Part shown: piece after piece, positions 19,579 to 29,310 of the stretch | How positions within the stretch are numbered: the first letter of the stretch is position 1 | Layout: every line of letters begins with the position of its first letter | Assembly: GCF_016861605.1 (NCBI RefSeq) | Contig: NZ_BOLM01000005.1 | Location: 62,001 to 126,000 of the forward strand | Direction: 5' to 3' | DNA length: 64,000 nucleotides | DNA from: Levilactobacillus wangkuiensis | Lineage (GTDB): Bacteria > Bacillota > Bacilli > Lactobacillales > Lactobacillaceae | The notes under the pieces: generated by a model | Told to the model about the DNA's origin: nothing | Databases searched by the model: none | What the model saw: only the letters and a program-made list of their open reading frames with translations | Program-made: the position numbers and the translations under genes

Positions 19579-20430
19579 ATGGCGAAAATTAAGATTGTCA
19601 CGGATTCATCTGCCGGCCTTACCGAGCAGCAGATTCAGGACTATGACATCACCATTATTCCGTTAACGGTCATGATTGATGACACGATTTACGTTGAACG
19701 GGAGACCATCACCAACAAAGAATTTATTGAAAAAATGAAAACGGCTAAGTCATTACCTAAGACGAGTCAGCCACCACTGGGCAAGTTTGTGGAGACCTTT
19801 GACAAATTGGGCGAAGACGGTAGCAGCGTGATTTGCTTCAGCATGTTAGCCGCCATCAGTGGCACGGTCCACACGGCCGAACAAGCGGCCCAACTATCCA
19901 AGACGGACGTCACCGTGGTCGACAGTCAGTATACCGATCAAGCCTTGGCCTTCCAAGTGGTCGAAGCTGCTAAGCTCGCCGCAGAAGGTGCCGACAAAGA
20001 CGCCATTATCAAGCGCGCCGCAGCCGTTCGGGACCACACCAAATTATTCATGGGGATTGTGACCCTGGAAAACATTTTGAAGGGTGGCCGCTTGAGTCGG
20101 GCCGCCGGTATGTTAACTTCCCTGCTTAACATTAAGATTGTCTTGCAGGTAACGGGTGGCGAGCTTAAAATTCGGGCTAAGGGTCGCGGTATGAAGACCA
20201 TCGACCGTTACTTTGATAAAGTCTACGAACAAATTAAGCAGACACCGGACATCGTGGCCATCGGGATTTCTCACGTGGAAGCCTTCGAATCCATCGATAA
20301 GATTCAGGGCCATTTGAAAGAAATCTTGCCGGACAAAGATGTGCTGGTACGGGAAACGGTTCCCATCATTGCGACCCACGGGGGCCCCGGTGCCTTCGCC
20401 TTAATGTACTACACCGATCCAACTAAATAA
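19579..20430 (+). CDS. DegV-family fatty acid-binding protein
   Basis: A 283-residue DegV-fold protein. It starts IKIVTDSSAGLTEQQI, with the conserved Ser-containing TDSSAGL motif, and ends near THGGPGAFALMYY, the fatty-acid head-group contact (His). FakB members of this family present fatty acids to the kinase FakA for incorporation into phospholipid. A separate FakA C-terminal-like protein occurs at 55078 in this window. The ribosome binding site is the modest GAGTGGG before ATG 19579. Confidence 0.9.
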   Translation: MAKIKIVTDSSAGLTEQQIQDYDITIIPLTVMIDDTIYVERETITNKEFIEKMKTAKSLPKTSQPPLGKFVETFDKLGEDGSSVICFSMLAAISGTVHTAEQAAQLSKTDVTVVDSQYTDQALAFQVVEAAKLAAEGADKDAIIKRAAAVRDHTKLFMGIVTLENILKGGRLSRAAGMLTSLLNIKIVLQVTGGELKIRAKGRGMKTIDRYFDKVYEQIKQTPDIVAIGISHVEAFESIDKIQGHLKEILPDKDVLVRETVPIIATHGGPGAFALMYYTDPTK

Positions 20431-20443
20431 CGTCAACTGGAAA

Positions 20444-20471
20444 GGGGTGGCCGCACGCCACACCCTTTTTT
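20444..20471 (+). terminator. Terminator after the DegV gene
   Basis: GGGGTGG pairs with CCACACCC across CCGCACG, then TTTTTT. Confidence 0.85.
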
Positions 20472-20497
20472 CTTTTAGCTATAGGGGGAACCACGAA

Positions 20498-21424
20498 ATG
20501 AAATTTAAGAATCTCAGTAAGATTATTGGGGTGACCTTACTCCTCGTCCTGATTGTGCTGGCGGCGCTAACGTACTGGCATCCTGGCGCGCGCACGACCC
20601 ACACGACAACCACGGCACCCCGAAGTACCAAGCGAGCCACCGTGCGCGTCGTGGCTTTAGGTGACTCACTGACCGAGGGTGTCGGGGATCAGGAAAAGGA
20701 CGGCGGTTATACCGGTCGGCTCAAGACCATGATTCACGAGAAGGACCAGGTCAAGGTGGTCATGCACAACTTCGGCAAGTCCGGCGACCGGAGTGATCAG
20801 ATTGAAAAACGCCTGGTCAACAGCCAGGAACAACAGACTCAGCTCAAAAAGGCCAACGCCATCGTCATGACGGTGGGGGGCAACGATTTACTCCAAACGT
20901 TGACGAAAAATGTGACCATCAACCAGCAGGATAAGTTAAACGCCCATCTCGACACGGCCGAGGGCGCCTACCAGCAGAAACTGAAACATCTCCTGAGCAC
21001 CGTGCGGCAGTACAACGGCCACGCACCCATCTTCCTGTACAGCATCTACAATCCCATCTACGTGTACTTTGCGGATATCCAACAGGTCACGAACGCCGTG
21101 AATGATTGGAACAAGGCCACCAAGAAGACGGCTACTAGCTTCGATGACCTCTACATGGTGGATATCAACCATGCGTTGTCCGTGGGGCAGTACAAGTCGA
21201 TCATCCAGCAGGCCAAGCTCAAGCACGACGCAAAAAAATCAAACAACGGGAAAATTTCAACGGCTAGTCTTCAAGAGTTGATTTTGGCCAGCAATGCCAG
21301 TGACGAGCTGAACGATTACCTGTCACCGGCTGACCATTTTCACCCGAACGCCAAGGGCTACCGCCTCATGACCCGTTACGCGTTCAAACAAATGCAAGCT
21401 CACCAGCAATGGCTGATGAAGTAA
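20498..21424 (+). CDS. Membrane-anchored SGNH/GDSL hydrolase (YpmR type)
   Basis: A 308-residue esterase or lipase-like enzyme facing outward. A membrane segment covers residues about 7-27, followed by a Thr-rich linker. The catalytic blocks are GDSLTEG (nucleophile Ser57), GKSGDRS, GGNDL and DHFHPNAKGY (Asp and His). The substrate is unknown. ATG 20498 follows AGGGGGAA. The downstream ypmS-like and yozE genes are spaced 13 and 11 bp apart, so this is one operon, the same grouping as ypmR-ypmS in Bacillus. Confidence 0.87.
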   Translation: MKFKNLSKIIGVTLLLVLIVLAALTYWHPGARTTHTTTTAPRSTKRATVRVVALGDSLTEGVGDQEKDGGYTGRLKTMIHEKDQVKVVMHNFGKSGDRSDQIEKRLVNSQEQQTQLKKANAIVMTVGGNDLLQTLTKNVTINQQDKLNAHLDTAEGAYQQKLKHLLSTVRQYNGHAPIFLYSIYNPIYVYFADIQQVTNAVNDWNKATKKTATSFDDLYMVDINHALSVGQYKSIIQQAKLKHDAKKSNNGKISTASLQELILASNASDELNDYLSPADHFHPNAKGYRLMTRYAFKQMQAHQQWLMK

Positions 21425-21437
21425 GGAGGAACCATCT

Positions 21438-22037
21438 ATGCAACGTCACGCCGCCCCACAAACTTCCCGTAACTGGTGGAAGTGGGGGTTCATCGCCCTG
21501 GTTGCCATTCTGTTAGTGACCGCTGTCACCGTGGGAGTCAAGGCCTTTTCATCGACCCAGATTGCCTCCACGGCCAAGGTCACCAAGGATACGACCAACA
21601 TCAACGTTGATTTAAACAAGAAACAAGTGAACGCCTTAGCCGATTACTACGTGAACAAGTCACTGAAAAATTCGGCCGTTAAATACCGGTTCCAGGTCTC
21701 GGATCACGCCATGATTACCGGTTCCACCCAGGTTTTGGGGGCAAACGTGAATTTCGTTTTACTCTTAAAGCCAACCGTGTTATCCTCAGGAGACGTCCAA
21801 CTGAAGGCGGAGAAGCTGTCGGTCGGGTCCTTACCCGTGCCGATCACCTTCGTCATGAACTACATCGCGAAGAACTATCCACTACCGAAATGGGTGGCCA
21901 TGGACACCGGGAATGAAACCATTACCCTGCATCTGACCGCCATCGGTAACGGGAAGAAATTGTCCTTCGCTGCCAAGAAGATTGATCTGTCCGGTGCCGG
22001 AAAGTTTGTCTTCCAAGCGCGGATTCCCAAGAACTAA
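21438..22037 (+). CDS. YpmS-family (DUF2140) membrane-anchored protein
   Basis: A 199-residue protein with one N-terminal membrane segment (residues about 14-33, [20 protein letters not shown] without the flanks) and an extracellular domain with conserved ALADYYVN and PLPKWVAMD, as in YpmS proteins. Function unknown. It follows the SGNH hydrolase by 13 bp with TAAGGAGG overlapping the previous stop, so the two are coupled. Confidence 0.82.
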   Translation: MQRHAAPQTSRNWWKWGFIALVAILLVTAVTVGVKAFSSTQIASTAKVTKDTTNINVDLNKKQVNALADYYVNKSLKNSAVKYRFQVSDHAMITGSTQVLGANVNFVLLLKPTVLSSGDVQLKAEKLSVGSLPVPITFVMNYIAKNYPLPKWVAMDTGNETITLHLTAIGNGKKLSFAAKKIDLSGAGKFVFQARIPKN

Positions 22038-22048
22038 GGAGGGGCCCT

Positions 22049-22270
22049 ATGCCCAAAACGTTTTATCAATTCCTAATGACCCAACGTAATCCAGAAAGCT
22101 ACGATCCCGTGGCTAGCTTTGCCAACAATGCCTTTCTGGACAGCTCGTTTCCCAAGCAGGAGACGGAATTTGATCCCTTATCCAAGTATTTAGAAGAAAA
22201 CGCCCCGTACCTGCCATCCATGACCATCTTTGATGATGCTTGGCAGATGTATCTGGCGGCGATAGCTTAA
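22049..22270 (+). CDS. YozE-family protein (UPF0346)
   Basis: A 73-residue protein of the YozE SAM-like family, beginning [13 protein letters not shown] and containing [14 protein letters not shown] and [15 protein letters not shown]. Members are small, all-helical and of unknown function. AAGGAGG precedes the ATG. Last gene of the SGNH-ypmS operon; a terminator follows. Confidence 0.92.
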   Translation: MPKTFYQFLMTQRNPESYDPVASFANNAFLDSSFPKQETEFDPLSKYLEENAPYLPSMTIFDDAWQMYLAAIA

Positions 22271-22284
22271 TTGGTTTGTCAGGG

Positions 22285-22308
22285 AAGTCCGTTGTTGCGG
22301 GCTTTTTT
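22285..22308 (+). terminator. Terminator after the YozE gene
   Basis: AAGTCCG pairs with CGGGCTT, then TTTTT. Confidence 0.75.
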
Positions 22309-22457
22309 GTTACACTTTTTACTTTAATCCCTGTTTAGTCTGCGCTTTGCCTAATAATTACAGGCTCATCCCCATCTTGTATCTCAGCATAAGTCCACGA
22401 CGATAACCATATAGTTATTTAAGTATTGATGGTATAATACTGTTTAGAGGTGATATT

Positions 22458-23456
22458 ATGAAACTACATAATTTAGTTGTTGGTATTAGCGCTGGTATCG
22501 CTCTGGGCTTAGGATTCAGTGCGACAGTTAACACATTTGGAACTACATCCTACGCAGCTAAAGCTACGTATCGCAAGAACGGACACACTTGGTACAAAGC
22601 GAAGAACAAGTCATATGATGCAGAAGTCATGCCTGGCGTGTACAAATACAATGCCGATACCGGTAAAAATAATATTCCTAAGAATAAGACTAAACATATA
22701 AAGTTGTATACGGTCTCTAACATTCCAGTTTTACCTAGTAATTACAAAAACACGAATGTCCCCATAAGTATTGGTGGTTGGGATTCTCTTGTAAATAGCA
22801 CAGAGCAGCAGAGTGTTGATTATAAAAAACAACAGAGGAAATTTCCTAAACAACTTCGTGGTCACAACTTCACCTGGTTTAATGTTCAAAAGAATGTCTA
22901 TCTTCGAGTTAACGGATCTCCTTATGTCTATCCTAAAAAGACAGAGTCACTGGGCACATATAGTGGAACCCTGTACCACGTGTACTATGATGACTACTCA
23001 GGTATTGATGTTGTCTTGCCCAATGGTGTAAAACCAACGGATAAGGATGCCGCGCCGTTGTCATTTAGTCTGCCAACTGGAAAGGGACTATCTAAAGCGT
23101 CGCGTATTTACTACTTTGGGGGAGAGCTTAATAAAAATGGTATGACCATCAGTAATAACAATCATGGTCGGATTGGTTTTGATTATGATGATTACACTGA
23201 CGGCCGACCAACTCTTGCAATTCCACATCATCAGAGTAAAAATATCAAGGCTGTTCTTGAAGCAAACGATGCGTATTTAGATCCAATGACGGCTGGAACT
23301 TACACCTATAAGTTGAAATATGATACCGACAACTTTCAATCGGATCATCCCGTCAAGTCACTACACCAGACTGTAAAAATTAAAATAAAGGAGGACCCGA
23401 AGAGATACACGTTGTCCCAGCAACAGGTTGATAATTTACAACCAAATATTTATTAA
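22458..23456 (+). CDS. Secreted protein of unknown function, AT-rich gene
   Basis: A 332-residue protein I do not recognise. An N-terminal signal peptide is clear (basic MKLHNL, hydrophobic core to residue about 28, cleavage likely after SYAA). The mature part is rich in Lys, Asn, Tyr and Asp and looks like beta structure; one segment (YRKNGHTWYKAKNKSYDAEV) resembles short repeats in Lactobacillus surface proteins. No anchor motif is seen, so it is probably released or loosely bound. The gene is visibly richer in A and T than its neighbours and stands alone with its own promoter (TATAAT at about 22433) and terminator, which suggests acquisition. Confidence 0.75.
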   Translation: MKLHNLVVGISAGIALGLGFSATVNTFGTTSYAAKATYRKNGHTWYKAKNKSYDAEVMPGVYKYNADTGKNNIPKNKTKHIKLYTVSNIPVLPSNYKNTNVPISIGGWDSLVNSTEQQSVDYKKQQRKFPKQLRGHNFTWFNVQKNVYLRVNGSPYVYPKKTESLGTYSGTLYHVYYDDYSGIDVVLPNGVKPTDKDAAPLSFSLPTGKGLSKASRIYYFGGELNKNGMTISNNNHGRIGFDYDDYTDGRPTLAIPHHQSKNIKAVLEANDAYLDPMTAGTYTYKLKYDTDNFQSDHPVKSLHQTVKIKIKEDPKRYTLSQQQVDNLQPNIY

Positions 23457-23484
23457 AAGGTTGTCTCTTTGAGAATAAAGTACC

Positions 23485-23521
23485 CCCTCGAATTGGAGTA
23501 AATCCAATTCGAGGGCTTTTT
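23485..23521 (+). terminator. Terminator after the secreted-protein gene
   Basis: CCCTCGAATTGG pairs perfectly with CCAATTCGAGGG, then CTTTTT. Confidence 0.9.
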
Positions 23522-23868
23522 AGGCAGGACTGATTAAATTAGTTAGAAGCATCCCCAAGAATTGTCGTGAACATATCCCCAGTTCTTCATTCTGTCTACA
23601 AATATCTTTATCTAAAAAACGGCCCATTTCATTATTTTATTTATCGTAAGACACATCCATATCTAAAATTGAGCAGAAAAATGGTAAGATGGGGTAGCTG
23701 GTCAAATCGGCATTCTTTTTAGTGACAGATAATTCGCCACGTTCTTTACTAATAAACACTTAATCATAGTGCTCACTAGTAAAGCATTGCCATGTGTTTT
23801 AAAACACTTAACTCGATAACTTAATCATTAAAATCAACTATGCTTCACTATCAAAAGGAGAAAATATA
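23522..23868. other. AT-rich intergenic region before rbgA
   Basis: No gene is seen in these 347 bp. A perfect 14-bp palindrome GTGTTTTAAAACAC lies at 23794-23807, about 60 bp before rbgA, and might be a regulator site. The two flanking copies of ACACTTAA/ACACTTAACT are not convincing repeats. The rbgA promoter must lie here but I cannot fix it. Confidence 0.4.
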
Positions 23869-24732
23869 ATGACTGTAATACAATGGTTCCCCGGCCATAT
23901 GGCGAAGGCCATTCGGCAAATGGAAGAAAATATTCACCTGGTCGACATCGTGTTTGAGCTCGTCGACGCCCGAATTCCCGCCGCATCCCGGAACCCTGAA
24001 GTGGTCCGGATTGCCAAGGACAAGCCACATTTGATCATCATGACCAAGAAAGACCTGGCTGACCCGCAGCAAACGGCGGCCTGGTTAAACTACTACCGTG
24101 CCCAGAAACAACCGGCCATCGCCATCGATTCCCGGGCCAACGTGACCCCTAAGCAGATTACCAAGATTGCCGCCAGCATTTTGGCCGACAAGCTCGCTGC
24201 CGAAAAGGAAAAGGGCCTGAAGGAACGGCCAATGCGGGCCATGACCGTTGGGGTCCCTAACGTGGGAAAGTCCACGCTGCTCAACCACTTGGTCCAACGC
24301 AAGGCCGCCCAAGTCGGCGATACCCCCGGTGTCACTAAGGGCCAACAGTGGTTGCGTTCCAGCAAGCACCTGGAATTACTCGATACCCCGGGAATCCTGT
24401 GGCCTAAATTCAAGGACCAGGAAACCGCGCAGAAGTTAGCGTTGACCGGGGCCATCAAGGACAAGCTCTACGCCAGTGATGACGTGGCACTCTTTGCCCT
24501 GAACTTCTTCCGCCAATACCACGAAAAGGCCTTACTGGACCGTTACCACTTGGCTGCCAGCGACCTGGAACTCAGTGACGTGGACTTACTGCTCAAGATT
24601 ACGCAAAAAATCGGCATGCGCGACGACTACGACCGGGCCAGCGAACGGCTGATCCTCGATGCCCGTCGGAAAAAGATTGGCGGCTTCACGCTTGACCGCG
24701 CGCCCCAAGCTGGTGATCCTAGCCATGACTAA
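23869..24732 (+). CDS. rbgA: Ribosome biogenesis GTPase RbgA (YlqF)
   Basis: A 287-residue circularly permuted GTPase needed for a late step in 50S assembly. The motif order is permuted as expected: TKKDL (G4) first, then [12 protein letters not shown] (G1) and DTPGI (G3). The N-terminal [10 protein letters not shown] is the family signature. ATG 23869 follows AAAAGGAG. The 3' end overlaps rnhB by 8 bp. Confidence 0.96.
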   Translation: MTVIQWFPGHMAKAIRQMEENIHLVDIVFELVDARIPAASRNPEVVRIAKDKPHLIIMTKKDLADPQQTAAWLNYYRAQKQPAIAIDSRANVTPKQITKIAASILADKLAAEKEKGLKERPMRAMTVGVPNVGKSTLLNHLVQRKAAQVGDTPGVTKGQQWLRSSKHLELLDTPGILWPKFKDQETAQKLALTGAIKDKLYASDDVALFALNFFRQYHEKALLDRYHLAASDLELSDVDLLLKITQKIGMRDDYDRASERLILDARRKKIGGFTLDRAPQAGDPSHD

Positions 24733-25510
24733 GCAACCCAGTCTGGCCAGTCTCAAGGCCGAGCTGGCTGATGTAACGACCCCCGACGACCCCCGTTTAG
24801 CGTCATTAGCGGCCGATTCACGGAAAGGGGCCCAGTTACTCCTGAAACAGATTCAACGCCGACTAGCGAAGGCTGAGGCCGCTGAGCAGGCCTTTCAACA
24901 CCGCTTACACTACGAGCGGCCGTTCTGGGAACGGGGCGAACTAGTCGCTGGTATCGATGAGGTCGGGCGGGGGCCCTTAGCCGGACCGGTCGTCACCAGT
25001 GCCGTCATCTTGCCCCAGGACTTTGATATTCCGCTGGTCAACGACTCCAAACAGCTGACCCCCAAGGAACGCGAGCGCCTGTACCCCCTGATTTTGGCGC
25101 AGGCCGAAGCCGTTAGTATTGGTGTCGGCAGTCCCCAATTGATTGACCAAATCAACATTTATCAGGCCACACGGGTCGCCATGCAGCGGGCCGTGCTCGG
25201 TCTTGGGCGGGTACCGCAACAGTTAATCGTGGATGCCATGCAGATTCCGGTGGCCGTTCCCCAGACGCGGCTGATCAAGGGGGACGCCAAGAGTGCCAGT
25301 GTGGCCGCGGCTAGTATCGTCGCCAAGGTCTATCGGGACCATTTGATGGCGACCTACGATGTCCTGTATCCGGGCTACGGGTTTGCCAAAAATGCCGGCT
25401 ATGGCACGGCGGAACACTTGGCTGGTCTGGACGAACGCGGGGTCACCCCCATTCATCGAAAAACTTTTTCGCCCGTACAAAAAATAATTGCGAACCAATC
25501 ACGGAGTTAA
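24725..25510 (+). CDS. rnhB: Ribonuclease HII
   Basis: RNase HII removes RNA primers and single ribonucleotides from DNA. In the 261-residue product the active site motif [13 protein letters not shown] has the Asp-Glu pair, and [15 protein letters not shown] plus the late [14 protein letters not shown] are also conserved. An N-terminal extension of about 70 residues is the substrate-binding domain of Gram-positive RNases HII. ATG 24725 overlaps the rbgA stop, so the genes are coupled. Confidence 0.95.
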   Translation: MTKQPSLASLKAELADVTTPDDPRLASLAADSRKGAQLLLKQIQRRLAKAEAAEQAFQHRLHYERPFWERGELVAGIDEVGRGPLAGPVVTSAVILPQDFDIPLVNDSKQLTPKERERLYPLILAQAEAVSIGVGSPQLIDQINIYQATRVAMQRAVLGLGRVPQQLIVDAMQIPVAVPQTRLIKGDAKSASVAAASIVAKVYRDHLMATYDVLYPGYGFAKNAGYGTAEHLAGLDERGVTPIHRKTFSPVQKIIANQSRS

Positions 25511-25539
25511 CCCTAAAGGGGAAAAGGAGGTTGCTAACC

Positions 25540-26433
25540 ATGCAACTGACACTTCGTGATTTTTTCATGCGCTTACCATTGATTTCGGGCATCGGCCTCA
25601 AAACGACAACGACCTGCTGGCGGTGGGTCGAGGCCCAGCCGGAACTGACCACCATAACCGCCGCCACCGTCGCCCGACTGTGCCGCGAAATGGCGATACC
25701 GACAGCCAAGGCCGCGCAGCTTCAGCACCAGCTTTTTTCGTCGGCGATTGCCGCGCAGGTGACCACCAACCTGACCCATACCGGCTGTTTGACGATTGTG
25801 GACGCTGCATACCCGGACCAGCTTCGTGAGACCTTTGCGCCACCGGTTGCGCTCTACTTCTTGGGTGACGTGCGGTTACTGCAAGCCCCACAGCTAGCGG
25901 TCGTCGGCTCGCGGCATCCCAGCCCATACGCCTTAGCAGCCATGCGGTTGTTACTACCAAATGTGGTCCAACACCACATCTGTCTCGTTTCGGGGTTGGC
26001 GCAGGGGGTGGACACGCTAGCCCATCAAGCCGCCTTGGCGTACCGGGGCCACACCATTGCCGTGATTGGCACCGGGCTCGATTACTGTTACCCAGCAACC
26101 AACCGGGCCTTGATGACGGAGTTGATTCGCAGTCAACTGATTTTCTCCGAGTATCCGTGGGGAACCCCCGGAGCGCGGCACCATTTTCCAGAACGCAATC
26201 GCATTATTGCCGGGCTGACGCGCAGTACGCTGGTGGTCGAGGCGGCTCATCATTCGGGGAGTCTGATCACCGCCAATATCGCTCTGCAAGAAAATCGTAA
26301 TGTTTTGGCAATTCCGGGGGCACTTGACAACCCAAACTCGGTTGGTACCAACGAGTTGATCCTCGCCGGCGCTAAACCAATCTTGAAACCTGAACATATA
26401 ATAGAAGAAGTTTTAGTTGACAACCTGCCCTAA
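25540..26433 (+). CDS. dprA: DNA-processing protein DprA
   Basis: DprA loads RecA on incoming single-stranded DNA during natural transformation. The 297-residue product has a SAM-like N-terminal part and the Rossmann-like core with AVVGSRHPSPYA, LVSGLAQGVDTLAHQ and FPERNRIIAGLTRSTLVVEA. ATG 25540 follows AAAGGAGG. Its presence is common in lactobacilli, including strains that are not known to be transformable. It precedes topA. Confidence 0.95.
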   Translation: MQLTLRDFFMRLPLISGIGLKTTTTCWRWVEAQPELTTITAATVARLCREMAIPTAKAAQLQHQLFSSAIAAQVTTNLTHTGCLTIVDAAYPDQLRETFAPPVALYFLGDVRLLQAPQLAVVGSRHPSPYALAAMRLLLPNVVQHHICLVSGLAQGVDTLAHQAALAYRGHTIAVIGTGLDYCYPATNRALMTELIRSQLIFSEYPWGTPGARHHFPERNRIIAGLTRSTLVVEAAHHSGSLITANIALQENRNVLAIPGALDNPNSVGTNELILAGAKPILKPEHIIEEVLVDNLP

Positions 26434-26502
26434 GTTGAAATAAGATGTGTGGGATTATAGTGAAAAATTTAGCGAACTTTTTGTTCGTCGTAAAAACAAG
26501 TC

Positions 26503-26546
26503 GATAGGAACCGGCAAGCCCGCTAGCTAGGGCCCGGTTGCCTATC
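26503..26546 (+). promoter_or_regulatory. Leader hairpin upstream of topA
   Basis: GATAGGAACCGG (26503) pairs with CCGGTTGCCTATC (ending 26546), closing over CAAGCCCGCTAGCTAGGGC. It ends 4 bases before the topA ribosome binding site and has no T run. A role in translation control is possible but unproven. Confidence 0.45.
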
Positions 26547-26566
26547 AAACGAGGGAGTAATGTGCT

Positions 26567-28678
26567 TTGCCGACTACATCAAAAGCAAAATCAACGACAA
26601 AAAAGCGGCGCAAACCGCAAAAAAAATTAGTCATCGTTGAATCACCTGCGAAGGCTAAGACCATTGAAAAGTATTTAGGCCGGACGTTTAAGGTCATGCC
26701 TAGCCTGGGTCACGTGCGCGATCTACCGAAAAGTTCGATGGGGGTCGATACTGAAAATAACTACGATCCGCACTACATTTCTATTCGTGGTAAGGGTGAC
26801 GTCATCAAAGGTTTACGGGCCGAGGCCAAGAAGGCCAAAGCCGTTTACCTCGCATCTGACCCTGACCGTGAAGGGGAATCCATTGCCTGGCATTTAGCCC
26901 ACGTCTTGAACTTGGACGTGACCGACAAGAACCGGGTCACCTTTAACGAAATCACCAAAGATGCCGTTAAAGAGGCGTTCAAGACACCGCGGACCATCGA
27001 CATGAACCTGGTGGACGCCCAACAAGCCCGCCGGATTTTGGACCGGTTGGTGGGGTATTCCATCTCACCACTGCTCTGGAAAAAGGTCAAGAAGGGCCTG
27101 AGTGCCGGCCGGGTGCAATCCATTGCATTGTCCCTGATTATCGAACGGGAAAAGGAGATCAAAGCCTTCATCCCCGAAGAGTACTGGACCATCGACGCCG
27201 ACTTCAAGAAGGCCCGCCACACGTTTGGCGCCAGCTTCTATGGCCTGAACGGCAAGAAGGCTAGCTTGAAGGACAACACCGCCGTTCAAGAAGTCTTGGG
27301 CAAGCTCGACAAGACCGGTGACTTTAACATCACCAACGTGGTTCGGAAGGAACGGAAACGCTCACCGCAACCACCATTTACCACCAGTTCCATGCAACAG
27401 GATGCCAACCGGAAGCTGAACTTCAGAACCCGGAAGACCATGATGGCCGCCCAACAGCTTTACGAAGGAATCAACCTGGGTAAGGAAGGGACGCAGGGAC
27501 TCATTACCTATATGCGGACCGACTCCACGCGGATTTCCAGCATCGCCAAGCACGAGGCCTCCACCTTTATTCATGAAAAATACGGGGCCGAATACGCCGC
27601 AACGAAACCCATCAAGGGTAAGCTGCCTGAAGGGGCTCAAGACGCCCATGAAGCCATCCGGCCAACCTCTGTGTTCCGGACGCCAGCTAGCCTGAAGGAA
27701 CGCCTCAACAAGGACCAATTTCGGCTGTACCAATTGATCTGGAACCGCTTCGTGGCCAGTCAAATGACCAATGCCCTCATGGATACCATGGCCGTGACGC
27801 TTGAACAAAACGGCGTGACGTTCCGTTCCAACGGGTCCAAGATGAAGTTCGAAGGGTTCTTAAAGATTTACAAGGACAACAAGGAAAAGGATAACCTCCT
27901 GCCCGAACTCAGCATCGGTGACCAAGTCAACCTGGCCAAGACGGATCCGGCCCAACACTTTACCCAGCCACCTGCACGTTATTCTGAAGCCAACCTGATC
28001 AAGGCGCTGGAAGAAAACGGTGTGGGTCGGCCATCGACCTATGCGCCAACGTTGGACACGATTCAACGCCGGTACTACGTCAAATTGGTCGGTCGGCGGT
28101 TTGAACCCACTGAACTGGGTGAAATCGTTGATGGCATCATCAATGAATACTTCCCAGACGTGGTCAACGTCGACTTCACCGCCAACTTGGAACACGAATT
28201 GGATGGGATCGAAGAGGGCCAACAGGACTGGGTCAAGGTCATTGACACCTTCTACAAGCCATTCTCGACCGAGGTGGCTCACGCGGAAGACGCCATCGAA
28301 AAAATTCAGATCCGTGACGAACCCGCGGGCTTTGACTGTGATATCTGTGGCGCCCCAATGGTCATCAAGATGGGCCGCTACGGCAAGTTCTACGCCTGCT
28401 CGCGCTTCCCAGATTGCCGCAACACCAAGCCAATCGTGAAGGAAATCGGTGTGACCTGTCCCGTTTGTCATAAGGGTGAGGTCATCGAACGCAAGTCCAA
28501 GAAGAACCGGATTTTCTACGGTTGTTCACGCTACCCCGACTGTGACTTTGTCTCATGGGACAAGCCAGTCGGCCGCGATTGCCCGAAGGATGGTCACTAC
28601 TTGGTTGCCAAGAAGATTCGTGGCGGCGTGCAAATCGTCTGTCCCAACGGCGACTACGAAGAAGCCCCACAAAAATAA
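26567..28678 (+). CDS. topA: DNA topoisomerase I
   Basis: A 703-residue type IA enzyme that relaxes negative supercoils. The Toprim domain begins [19 protein letters not shown]; the active-site Tyr is in [14 protein letters not shown]; the C-terminus carries four-Cys zinc-binding repeats (CDICGAPM, then [15 protein letters not shown], then CSRYPDC) and a partial third one (CPKDGHY, IVCPNG). The start is TTG 26567, 10 bases after GAGGGAG; the nearby ATG 26560 is in another frame. An uncommon start and the leader hairpin may limit expression. Confidence 0.96.
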   Translation: MPTTSKAKSTTKKRRKPQKKLVIVESPAKAKTIEKYLGRTFKVMPSLGHVRDLPKSSMGVDTENNYDPHYISIRGKGDVIKGLRAEAKKAKAVYLASDPDREGESIAWHLAHVLNLDVTDKNRVTFNEITKDAVKEAFKTPRTIDMNLVDAQQARRILDRLVGYSISPLLWKKVKKGLSAGRVQSIALSLIIEREKEIKAFIPEEYWTIDADFKKARHTFGASFYGLNGKKASLKDNTAVQEVLGKLDKTGDFNITNVVRKERKRSPQPPFTTSSMQQDANRKLNFRTRKTMMAAQQLYEGINLGKEGTQGLITYMRTDSTRISSIAKHEASTFIHEKYGAEYAATKPIKGKLPEGAQDAHEAIRPTSVFRTPASLKERLNKDQFRLYQLIWNRFVASQMTNALMDTMAVTLEQNGVTFRSNGSKMKFEGFLKIYKDNKEKDNLLPELSIGDQVNLAKTDPAQHFTQPPARYSEANLIKALEENGVGRPSTYAPTLDTIQRRYYVKLVGRRFEPTELGEIVDGIINEYFPDVVNVDFTANLEHELDGIEEGQQDWVKVIDTFYKPFSTEVAHAEDAIEKIQIRDEPAGFDCDICGAPMVIKMGRYGKFYACSRFPDCRNTKPIVKEIGVTCPVCHKGEVIERKSKKNRIFYGCSRYPDCDFVSWDKPVGRDCPKDGHYLVAKKIRGGVQIVCPNGDYEEAPQK

Positions 28679-28695
28679 ACAGTCCGACCGCCTCC

Positions 28696-28863
28696 AGAGG
28701 ATTAAACCGTCTGCCTGTGGGGCAACCTCCTGAAGCCAAAAAGCGGTCTTCAGGAGCAGCTTGAAGCTTTACCCAACCCGTAAATCTTCAAGCACGACCC
28801 GTGGACTAAGGCCGGCAAGTACCCGACCTAAGTCCACCGACACAGGGAGACGGTTTATCCTCT
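28696..28863 (+). ncRNA. Structured intergenic element, copy B
   Basis: The closing stem AGAGGATTAAACCGTCT (28696-28712) pairs with AGACGGTTTATCCTCT (28848-28863) with one bulged T. Hairpin one is CTCCTGAAG / CTTCAGGAG (28727-28756) with loop CCAAAAAGCGGT; hairpin two is GCTTGAAG / CTTCAAGC (28759-28793); hairpin three is GTGGAC / GTCCAC (28801-28837) with the TAA/TAA internal loop. It begins 17 bp after topA, so it could be the 3' part of that mRNA. See copy A (18378) and copy C (29088). Confidence 0.6.
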
Positions 28864-29087
28864 TCCGGCTAACGTCAAACTGTTTATTTTGCGAATCTAC
28901 TTCATGCCTAACTGAAATTTTCATTACTACAGGTTTGTTAGATGTTTTCCACCAAGTTGTGGAGATGTCTTACAAGCCTGTTTGCGTTAACACGATTATC
29001 ATTTGAATCTGGTGCAGCCTCGTATGGGACACAATGACAACAAAAAACGCAAACCACCGTCTACGGGCTGAACCAGTGTTAGCCGCA

Positions 29088-29249
29088 GGGAGGGTGAAAA
29101 TGAGCTTAGCCGTGGGAGTTACCTTAGCGGGTTTCCCGCTTAGGCAACTGCTATCTTTGAGACGTGGTCTTCGGCTCAAAGTAAGCCTGGAGACCGCTTT
29201 TTGACTCCAGGCGGCGCCCACAGCGTTCCGGCTCAGTTTTCACCCTCCC
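29088..29249 (-). ncRNA. Structured intergenic element, copy C (reverse strand)
   Basis: Read on the minus strand, GGGAGGGTGAAAA-CTGAGC pairs with GCTCATTTTCACCCTCCC. Hairpin one is CCTGGAG / CTCCAGG with loop TCAAAAAGCGGT, hairpin two ACTTTGAG / CTCAAAGA, hairpin three GCGGG / CCCGC with the TAA/TAA internal loop. Complementary GAACCAG/CTGGTTC (29070 and 29263) extends the fold outward, and a second CTGCTGTGGGG lies at about 29271-29281, so the ends are uncertain. The rest of the 734-bp topA-xerC gap shows no gene; a two-way terminator hairpin closes it at 29311-29364. Confidence 0.55.
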
Positions 29250-29310
29250 GGAGGCGAGTGACCTGGTTCGTCCCCACAGCAGGTGGAACCCCTGAAATCC
29301 GGCGGCGGTC

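Noticed and set aside
18378-29249. MITE-type transposon copies
   Set aside because: Terminal arms are unlike in sequence between copies and no target duplications are visible.
28679-29290. Several open frames in the topA-xerC gap
   Set aside because: They lack ribosome binding sites, overlap the structured elements and mirror their stems; no protein pattern is seen.
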